The translations under genes and the position numbers were made by a program. Of a DNA stretch of 6,400 nucleotides, positions 1-4,854 are shown in pieces (the first letter of the stretch is position 1; the number at the start of each line of letters is the position of its first letter). The stretch spans positions 1 to 6,400 of the forward strand of contig CANQEB010000146.1 of the NCBI GenBank assembly GCA_947594085.1, written 5' to 3'. The notes beneath the pieces are model-generated. The model worked only from the letters and a program-made list of their open reading frames with translations. It was not told the DNA's origin and did no database searches. The DNA comes from an uncultured Lachnospiraceae bacterium (lineage in GTDB: Bacteria; Bacillota; Clostridia; Lachnospirales; Lachnospiraceae).

Positions 1-1128
1 TACCGTCAGGTCCAGCTCGTGAATCGTGTCCTTCTCTGCCCCCGGATAGCGGAAGGATACGTTTTCCAGTCTCAGCTCGTAGCCATCCGCGGCGGGAACC
101 GCCTCCCCCTCCTCGAATTTGAAGGGCTCCGGATATTCCAGATATTCCCGGACACAGGAAATGTCCAGGCTCTGCTTGTGTAGCTTCGCCGCCTGCTGCA
201 GGATTCCCATGATCCACTCGGTAAATCCCGTGATCGCCGTAAAGTACAGCAGAAATTCCGGTACGCTTAAGCCCTCCTCAAGCGCCATATGGATCAGGTA
301 GACATAGGCGATCCCGTTGCGGGCCGCCGTCAGCACGGCCTCCGTAAGATCCGCCAGCAGCCGTATGCGCTCCACCTTCAACCGGAAGTCCAAATAGATA
401 TCATGGACATTCTTAAGCAGCTCGTTCAGCCAGCCTTGCAGGCCGAAAATACGGATATCCTTCGCCAGCTCCACCGATTCCGCCTTGCCCCGGATATAGC
501 GTTTTTTCGCATAATAGGCGTCCTCCGCCTCCCTGTGGGTAAACATCCAGTTATTGCTGTAGCGAGACGCCAGAAAAGCGATCACGCAGGTGACGGCGAC
601 CACGGCGAGCAGCACCCCGTCCAGGTGAGACAGGATGGTCAGGTAGACCAGAAAGCCGCCGATGTTCTGGAGCAACAGGGTGATCGTCTCCCAGATCAGC
701 TCCGTCGCTTCCCGGTTGCCCTCACAGGCCATATACGCCTTTTCACGAAGCTTGATGAAGTCTGCGTCCAGCGTGTTGGGAAAGGATGTCGTGTTGCTCT
801 TGAAGCTGACCATGCCGATGATCACGCTACGCACATCCACCCGAGGGAACATGGTATTCGTCCTGATATAATCCTTCACACTCAATATCAGAAACAAAGC
901 GATCGTAAAAAACAAAATCGTTCCCAGCAGAGCGCTGATCGCGGCATGACTTTCCACGCGGCGCAGGATTTCCGGCGCGATGTAGAGCTGCGCCAGATTA
1001 TAGAGGACCTCCAGCGCCGCGGTCAGCACGCAAAATAGCAGCACCCGTTTTCTCGTATTCCAGGCGATCCTCACCATCCACCCCACGTTTCGGGCGACGC
1101 CGTATTTCGGCTTTTTCTTCTCTTCCAT
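1..1128 (-). CDS. ABC exporter subunit, membrane domain plus start of ATPase domain (3' end cut by window edge)
   Basis: This is the N-terminal 376 residues of a fused membrane/ATPase half-transporter of the ABC exporter type, a class usually near 580-620 residues. About six hydrophobic segments are visible, near residues 28-48, 64-83, 145-166, 170-188, 260-282 and 288-312. The cytoplasmic-loop motif AKDIRIFGL (222-230) is typical of exporter coupling loops. The ATPase domain starts near 351 with ELRLENVSFRYPG, where Tyr361 is the likely A-loop residue. Walker A, signature and Walker B would lie beyond position 1 and cannot be checked. The ATG at 1128-1126 is chosen because GAGGTG (1140-1135) precedes it by 6 nt. 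The frame is open to the first base. It probably acts in the plasma membrane, alone or paired with a second half-transporter. Substrate unknown: peptide, lipid or drug are all possible. The hairpin upstream suggests its own promoter. Confidence 0.92.
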   Translation of the reverse strand, partial: MEEKKKPKYGVARNVGWMVRIAWNTRKRVLLFCVLTAALEVLYNLAQLYIAPEILRRVESHAAISALLGTILFFTIALFLILSVKDYIRTNTMFPRVDVRSVIIGMVSFKSNTTSFPNTLDADFIKLREKAYMACEGNREATELIWETITLLLQNIGGFLVYLTILSHLDGVLLAVVAVTCVIAFLASRYSNNWMFTHREAEDAYYAKKRYIRGKAESVELAKDIRIFGLQGWLNELLKNVHDIYLDFRLKVERIRLLADLTEAVLTAARNGIAYVYLIHMALEEGLSVPEFLLYFTAITGFTEWIMGILQQAAKLHKQSLDISCVREYLEYPEPFKFEEGEAVPAADGYELRLENVSFRYPGAEKDTIHELDLTV

Positions 1129-1173
1129 TTGTCTCACCTCGCCATCTTTGCACGGCTCTTTGCTTTCGTGAAG

Positions 1174-1182
1174 ATCTTATCA
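1174..1182 (-). promoter_or_regulatory. Possible extended -10 promoter for the ABC exporter gene
   Basis: The minus strand reads TGA-TAAGAT here: an extended -10 (TGn) with a 4/6 match to TATAAT, placing a start near 1167 and a 5' leader of about 39 nt. No convincing -35 is visible, and the expected -35 region falls in the terminator stem. It is proposed mainly because the exporter lies beyond a terminator and needs a promoter. Weak call. Confidence 0.28.
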
Positions 1183-1187
1183 TGAAA

Positions 1188-1217
1188 ATTCGTCCCCGGA
1201 GCATTCCGGGGACGAAT
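1188..1217 (-). terminator. Rho-independent terminator after the reductase/regulator/kinase set
   Basis: A perfect 13-bp inverted repeat, with ATTCGTCCCCGGA as the left arm and a 4-nt GCAT loop, forms a GC-rich hairpin. On the minus strand it is followed by a short T run (TTTT counting the last stem base) and preceded by an A-rich stretch. It lies 111 nt past the kinase stop and 59 nt before the exporter start, as expected for the end of the upstream transcript. The T run is short, so termination may be partial and some read-through into the exporter is possible. Confidence 0.7.
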
Positions 1218-1328
1218 CGTCGTTTTCGGGTGATGAATTGCAGCCGCCCGCTTTCGATATCAGCAAACTGGCAGCCTCAAAGGACAGGGAGCCGCATTGC
1301 AACTATGATAAGAAGGAATCACATATCC

Positions 1329-1991
1329 CTACGCCTGCGGGAGCAGGATTTCGGTCGTGAACGCCCCGTCCTCGCTGTTACGGCTGATGTATCCGTCCAG
1401 GCGCTCCACGATCGCGTCAATGCGGACAAGGCCGAAGCCGTGCCCCTCTCCCTTGGTGCTGCGGAAACGTTTGCCTTCCTTTTTCAGCTTCTTTCCCGCA
1501 GTAAAATTAGTAAAGGAAATGTAGAGCTGCGTGTTCCGCATATCCATGTAGACGCGGATCCTGCGCTCTCCCTCCGGCAGCTCCACGCTCGCCTCGATCG
1601 CGTTGTCAAAAAGGTTGCCGATAATGCAGCACAGATCGATCTCCGAGGATTTCAGTCGGACGGGAATGTGCGCATCCGCCACGACCTCGATCCCCTTCGC
1701 CTTCGCGAGCGAGATCTTGGAGTTTAAGATGGCGTCAGTCATGGGATTGCCGGTCTTCACGACCGTGTCGACCGTCGTCAGATCCTCGTCGAGGAGATCC
1801 AGATAATGCCGGATGGCGTCCCAGTCCTCCGCGGCCGCATAAGCCTTCATCGTCTGGATATGGTTGCGGTAGTCATGCCGCCAGCCCCGGATCTGCCGGT
1901 ACATATTGTCGACCTCCCGGTAATGCGTCTCGATCAGCTCATGCTGATAGGACGCGATCCTCTCATCTATTTTCTTTGAAAGCAGTCCCAT
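1329..1991 (-). CDS. Short soluble GHKL-family sensor histidine kinase (AgrC/HPK10-like core, no membrane domain)
   Basis: The 220-residue product has only a kinase core. Residues 5-36 look like a helical, coiled-coil-prone lead-in. WRHDYRNH (37-44) is the H-box with His39 as likely phosphoacceptor, as in the AgrC/HPK10 and Spo0B-like dimerisation fold. NLFDNAIEA (126-134) is the N-box and GEGHGFGL (181-188) the glycine-rich ATP lid. No hydrophobic segment is long enough to cross a membrane, whereas AgrC-type kinases usually carry an N-terminal sensor of several helices (often over 400 residues in total). The start is ATG 1991, not the in-frame GTG at 2000, because GAGGTG (2003-1998) sits 6 nt before the ATG and the GTG is part of that site. 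The stop is TAG at 1331-1329. It presumably phosphorylates the regulator encoded immediately upstream; its input is unknown. Confidence 0.9.
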   Translation of the reverse strand: MGLLSKKIDERIASYQHELIETHYREVDNMYRQIRGWRHDYRNHIQTMKAYAAAEDWDAIRHYLDLLDEDLTTVDTVVKTGNPMTDAILNSKISLAKAKGIEVVADAHIPVRLKSSEIDLCCIIGNLFDNAIEASVELPEGERRIRVYMDMRNTQLYISFTNFTAGKKLKKEGKRFRSTKGEGHGFGLVRIDAIVERLDGYISRNSEDGAFTTEILLPQA

Positions 1992-1996
1992 TCGCT

Positions 1997-2695
1997 TCAC
2001 CTCATGTTGATGATCGCCCGGTTGATCCCGTCATATGCTCCTCTGGGGAGCGGGACGGCAGCTCCGTCACTCAGTCTGACCTCCGTCCGTGTCACGCGGC
2101 TGATCTGCGCTAAATTGACAATCGCGGAACGCCCCACCCGGTAAAACCGTTCGTCGAGCTGCTCTTCGAGCCTGCCAAGCGTCATTTTTACGGTATAGTC
2201 GGACACAGCGTGTATCGTGACATAATTGCCCGACACCTCCGCGTACCGGATTTGATAGATCGGCACGCGCACCATCTCGCCGCCAAGTTCAAGGTTCAGG
2301 ATCTTTTCATTCCCGGCAAGCTTCTTCGCCGCCCGGTCGAGCACGGAGCAGAGCTTCTCCTCCCGGACCGGCTTCATCAGGTAATGAAGAGCCGCCACCT
2401 CATATCCCTCGGAAATATAGTCGGAATATCCGGTGATAAATACAATCTGAACGCTGTCGTTCTCCTGCCGCAACTTCTTCGCCATCGTCACACCGTCCAT
2501 CTCTCCCATTTCAATATCAAGAAGCAGAATATCATAGTCCTTTTTCTCGGCGTAATGAAACAGAAAACTCTCGGCAGAGGCAAAGGTGGCGATCTGCGCC
2601 GTGTTCCCCGCGCGCACAGCCCAATCGGCCGCCAAAGCGGCAATGTATTCTCGATCCGCATCCGAGTCGTCGCAAATTGCTATCTTATAATTCAT
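1997..2695 (-). CDS. LytTR-family response regulator (AgrA/LytR type)
   Basis: The 232-residue product has a receiver domain (about 1-122) and a LytTR DNA-binding domain (about 133-230). Receiver landmarks are the acidic pair Asp9-Asp10 in ICDDS, phosphoacceptor Asp60 in LLLDIEMGEMDG, Thr88 in FITGYSD and Lys108 in YLMKPV, so the domain looks competent for phosphorylation. The LytTR part contains IRYAEVSGNYVTIH, RFYRVGRSAIVNL and the end LPRGAYDGI, all typical. Length is normal for AgrA-like regulators. The start at ATG 2695 (MNYKIAICDDS) fits the family N-terminus and has GGTGGAG just upstream. An in-frame ATG at 2710 would add five residues and has a poorer site. It is the probable partner of the kinase immediately downstream and likely a transcription regulator. 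Its targets are unknown; neighbouring transporters and its own operon are candidates. Confidence 0.93.
   Translation of the reverse strand: MNYKIAICDDSDADREYIAALAADWAVRAGNTAQIATFASAESFLFHYAEKKDYDILLLDIEMGEMDGVTMAKKLRQENDSVQIVFITGYSDYISEGYEVAALHYLMKPVREEKLCSVLDRAAKKLAGNEKILNLELGGEMVRVPIYQIRYAEVSGNYVTIHAVSDYTVKMTLGRLEEQLDERFYRVGRSAIVNLAQISRVTRTEVRLSDGAAVPLPRGAYDGINRAIINMR
1998..2003 (-). promoter_or_regulatory. Ribosome-binding site that decides the kinase start and overlaps the regulator stop
   Basis: GAGGTG lies exactly 6 nt before ATG 1991. The same hexamer and spacing precede the exporter start at 1128. The site overlaps the last codons of the regulator (AGG TGA), so ribosomes ending the regulator are already on the kinase start. 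This favours a 220-residue kinase over the 223-residue GTG reading and implies translational coupling at matched stoichiometry. Confidence 0.75.
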
Positions 2696-2724
2696 TTCTC
2701 CACCGTCCATCCGAATCTACCCGC

Positions 2725-2755
2725 CTGTTCCATACCGGCGTTAACACCCGAACAG
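2725..2755 (-). other. Inverted repeat across the reductase stop codon
   Basis: CTGTTC (2725-2730) and GAACAG (2750-2755) are complementary arms around 19 nt that contain the reductase TAA. The interior can add a 4-bp GGTG/CGCC pairing around TTAA. There is no T run, so it does not look like a terminator. It could be an RNA-processing or spacing hairpin between reductase and regulator, or chance. Confidence 0.3.
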
Positions 2756-3892
2756 CTCCGCTGTCTTCCTCATCCTCTCCGCTATGGAAACCCCGAACGG
2801 ACACCGGGACTCGCACTCCTGACAGCCGATGCACTCCGAAGCCTTGTGCTCCAGCAGCATGTAATGGGACCGGATCGTCGCAGGCACCTCCGGCTGCATT
2901 GCCGCGAGATCATAATATTTATTGATCATGGCAATATCCAGCTCCGCCGCACATGGTTTACAGTGCCCGCAATAGGTACACTGTCCGCTGTAAGAATGGA
3001 ACGGCGCGTGCGCAAGCACAGATGCGTAATCCTTTTCCTCCTCCGAAGCGTTCTCATAGTGCACGGCCTGATCGACCTGCTCCTTGGTATCGTATCCGCA
3101 CAGAACCGAGGATACGCCGGGGCGCGTGAGCGCGTAATGGATACACTGCAGAGGCGTAAGACATACCCCGAACGGCGAGCGCTTTTCGTCGAACAATCTG
3201 CCTCCGGCAAAGCTCTTCATCACCGTGATTCCGACATTCTGCTCTTCACACAGCTGATACAATTCCGCCCTCTCTTTATTGATTCCAGAAAGCCCTTTGT
3301 CATACTGATATCCTTCGGTAAGCAGCTCGTCCAAATCCTCCCCTGCTGGCAGCATGTCAAACGCCGGATTGATGCTGAAAAGGAGCATCTCGATCAGACC
3401 CGAGCGCACCGCCAGCTTCGCGGTCTCCGGATTGTGGGAGCTCATCCCGATATGGCGGATCGTGCCCTTTGCCTTCAGCTCCTTTACATACTCCATAAAC
3501 TCGGAATCCTGCAGCGCATTCCAGTCCTCCACCGTATCCACGTAATGGATCATTCCCAGATCGATGTAGTCCGTCCCGAGCCGCGCGAGCAGGTCCTCGA
3601 ACGCCGGCCGCACATACTTCATCTCTCTGGTGCGCACGTACTGGCCATCCTGCCAGGTAGATCCCAGGTGTCCCTGTATGTACCAATTTTCCCGGTTCCC
3701 GGCAATCGCCTGCCCGATGATATTCCGGGACTTTGGGTCGGGCATCCAGCAGTCGATGATATTGATCCCCTGTTCGGATGCGTACCGCATCAGCTCTACG
3801 GACTCCTCCTCCGGGTGGCGCTCCAGCCATTCGCCTCCAAACCCGATCTCACTCACCATTAATCCGGTCTTGCCAAGCAGTCTCTTTTTCAT
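2741..3892 (-). CDS. Aldo/keto reductase-fold protein with C-terminal two-cluster [4Fe-4S] ferredoxin domain
   Basis: The 383-residue product opens with RLLGKTGLMVSEIGFGG, the standard first strand of the aldo/keto reductase barrel, which runs to about 290. The tail carries two cysteine sets: C305-C308-C311-C314 and C354-C357-C360-C364 followed by Pro, the usual ferredoxin-type pattern for two [4Fe-4S] clusters. Asp47 (GINIIDCW) and His116 (GMIHY) match two of the four catalytic positions. The Tyr position reads Asp52 and the Lys position reads Gly74/His75, so ordinary NAD(P)H carbonyl reduction is doubtful. It may move electrons between the clusters and an unidentified acceptor; I cannot name a substrate. 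ATG 3892 is preceded by AAGGAGG at a 7-nt spacing; the stop is TAA at 2743-2741. It is the first gene of the set, 45 nt before the regulator. It is probably cytoplasmic and anaerobic, with no signal peptide. Confidence 0.93.
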   Translation of the reverse strand: MKKRLLGKTGLMVSEIGFGGEWLERHPEEESVELMRYASEQGINIIDCWMPDPKSRNIIGQAIAGNRENWYIQGHLGSTWQDGQYVRTREMKYVRPAFEDLLARLGTDYIDLGMIHYVDTVEDWNALQDSEFMEYVKELKAKGTIRHIGMSSHNPETAKLAVRSGLIEMLLFSINPAFDMLPAGEDLDELLTEGYQYDKGLSGINKERAELYQLCEEQNVGITVMKSFAGGRLFDEKRSPFGVCLTPLQCIHYALTRPGVSSVLCGYDTKEQVDQAVHYENASEEEKDYASVLAHAPFHSYSGQCTYCGHCKPCAAELDIAMINKYYDLAAMQPEVPATIRSHYMLLEHKASECIGCQECESRCPFGVSIAERMRKTAELFGC

Positions 3893-3932
3893 CTTCCTTC
3901 CTCCTTCATCGCAGTCGTCCCTGCGTATTTAT

Positions 3933-3938
3933 ATTATA
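3933..3938 (-). promoter_or_regulatory. Promoter -10 for the reductase/regulator/kinase set
   Basis: The minus strand has a perfect TATAAT in an AT-rich stretch. The best -35 at 17-bp spacing is ATGAAG (3/6), so it may need help or act through upstream A/T tracts. The predicted start near 3926 gives a leader of about 34 nt, carrying AAGGAGG and a small CGCAG/CTGCG inverted repeat (3910-3925). A consensus TTGACA also exists on the minus strand at 3990-3985, but it is 46 bp from this -10. It could only serve a second, weaker start (TATACC at 15 bp or TACCTT at 17 bp). Confidence 0.6.
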
Positions 3939-3998
3939 ACTGAATAATTTTCCTACTTCATAAGGTATACTTCTTTGCACTTTCTGTCAACGAAAAAC

Positions 3999-4015
3999 CT
4001 TACAGCAACTGTAAG
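3999..4015. promoter_or_regulatory. Palindromic operator upstream of the BceAB-like operon
   Basis: CTTACAG-CAA-CTGTAAG is a perfect 7-bp inverted repeat with a 3-nt centre. Its core TTACA-N5-TGTAA closely resembles the TNACA-N4-TGTAA motif described for BceR-type (OmpR-family) regulators, but with one extra spacer base. Its centre lies about 44 bp before the start predicted from the plus-strand -10, next to where a -35 would be, which is typical for an activator. It does not resemble the paired direct repeats bound by LytTR domains. The match to a known motif is from memory of the family, and the binding protein is inferred. Confidence 0.65.
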
Positions 4016-4035
4016 TGGTATTCTTTGCCCTCCTC

Positions 4036-4044
4036 TGATAGAAT
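4036..4044 (+). promoter_or_regulatory. Extended -10 promoter of the BceAB-like operon
   Basis: TGA-TAGAAT is an extended -10 with 5/6 match to TATAAT. At 17-bp spacing the -35 position reads TGGTAT, a poor match, so the promoter should be weak without an activator. Predicted start near 4051, a leader of about 21 nt, then AAGGAG (4058-4063) 8 nt before the ATPase start. Confidence 0.6.
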
Positions 4045-4071
4045 GGTGACAGAAAGGAAGGAGAAACTTTT

Positions 4072-4854
4072 ATGGATACGAAAAAGGAACTTTTACAGGT
4101 GGAAAGCCTCACAAAAACCTACGGAAAAGGCGCGAATCAGACGGAGGCCCTAAAAGGCATTTCCTTCCGTGTGCTGGAGGGAGAATTTTTAGGGATCATG
4201 GGCGCCAGCGGATCCGGCAAAACCACTTTGCTGAACTGCATTGCCACCATGCTGAAACCCACATCGGGGAAGATCATCCTCCGTGGGCAGGATATCTCCG
4301 GCTTCCGGGGCGGAAAGCTGGCGGATTACCGGGGCAGGGAAATCGGATATTTATTTCAGGAATTTGAACTTCTGGACAACCTGACGGCGAGGGAAAACAT
4401 CACGCTCCCGCTGGCCCTGCACGGCGTCACGGCCAGGCAGGCGGAGCAGGAAATCCAGGCGATCGCCTCCCTGCTGGACATCGTTCCGGTTCTGGATAAA
4501 TTCCCGTCCCAGATGTCCGGCGGCCAGAAGCAGCGGGTGGCGGCGGCAAGGGCGCTGATCTCCGATCCCGATATCCTGCTCGCCGACGAGCCGACGGGCG
4601 CGCTGGACAGCAAAAACTCCAAAATACTGCTTGACCGGCTGGCGGCGGTAAACAGCGTGCGGAACAAGACAATCATGATGGTGACCCACGACGCGAACGC
4701 CGCGAGCTACTGCTCCCGGATACTCTTTATCCAGGACGGTCAGCTGTTCCATGAGCTGCGCAGAAACGTGGAAAGCGAGTCGACGACGGATTTTTTCGAA
4801 CGCATCGTGACCGTCATGGCACAGTTGGGAGGAGGCAGCGCAAATGTTCTTTAA
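4072..4854 (+). CDS. BceA-like ABC transporter ATPase (antimicrobial-peptide resistance type)
   Basis: The 260-residue ATPase is complete. Walker A is GASGSGKT (44-51), Q-loop Gln96 (LFQEFEL), signature MSGGQ (148-152), Walker B ILLADEP with Glu173, D-loop GALDS (176-180) and switch His206 (VTHD). All catalytic positions are intact. Its length and the SGSGKTTLLN and GYLFQEFELLDNLTARENI stretches match the MacB/LolD/BceA branch that powers FtsX-type permeases. The family typically frees cell-wall lipid intermediates from peptide antibiotics such as bacitracin, or signals their presence; the exact peptide cannot be read from sequence. The start has AAGGAG at an 8-nt spacing. The next gene begins 11 nt before this one ends, so the two subunits are translationally linked. 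The subunit should dock on the cytoplasmic face of the permease as a homodimer. Likely controlled by the palindrome at 3999-4015. Confidence 0.95.
   Translation: MDTKKELLQVESLTKTYGKGANQTEALKGISFRVLEGEFLGIMGASGSGKTTLLNCIATMLKPTSGKIILRGQDISGFRGGKLADYRGREIGYLFQEFELLDNLTARENITLPLALHGVTARQAEQEIQAIASLLDIVPVLDKFPSQMSGGQKQRVAAARALISDPDILLADEPTGALDSKNSKILLDRLAAVNSVRNKTIMMVTHDANAASYCSRILFIQDGQLFHELRRNVESESTTDFFERIVTVMAQLGGGSANVL

Noticed and set aside
289..1038. A 249-codon plus-strand frame opposite the ABC exporter
   Set aside because: The opposite strand encodes a clear exporter membrane domain in one unbroken frame with a good start; this frame has no membrane segments or motif.
1175..1313. Inverted copies of ATGATAAGA (1305-1313) and TCTTATCAT (1175-1183) flanking the terminator
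   Set aside because: Only 9 bp, AT-rich and about 120 bp apart, with no target-site duplication or transposase; not enough for a mobile element or a binding-site pair.
1260..1322. A 20-residue cysteine-containing frame (GTG start, ends in CPLRLPVC) just after the kinase, considered as a signal peptide like AgrD
   Set aside because: Three cysteines after an Agr-like pair are tempting, but the upstream site is weak, the start is GTG, there is no amphipathic leader or acidic tail, and no AgrB-type processing gene is nearby. Chance is more likely.
1182..1727. A 181-codon plus-strand frame opposite the kinase, starting inside the terminator hairpin region
   Set aside because: No ribosome-binding site, and it is antisense to the conserved kinase core.
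2210..3862. A 550-codon open frame on the plus strand, antisense to the reductase and regulator
   Set aside because: It crosses two well-supported minus-strand genes and their junction; its product is rich in His, Arg and Leu with no domain I recognise. It is a shadow of codon bias in the real genes.
3893..4000. LytTR binding sites (paired direct repeats with a GTT core) before the reductase
   Set aside because: GTT-containing stretches at the minus-strand TTGACA and near the TATAAT match only part of the consensus and are not spaced as a pair, so autoregulation by the LytTR regulator is not supported by sequence.
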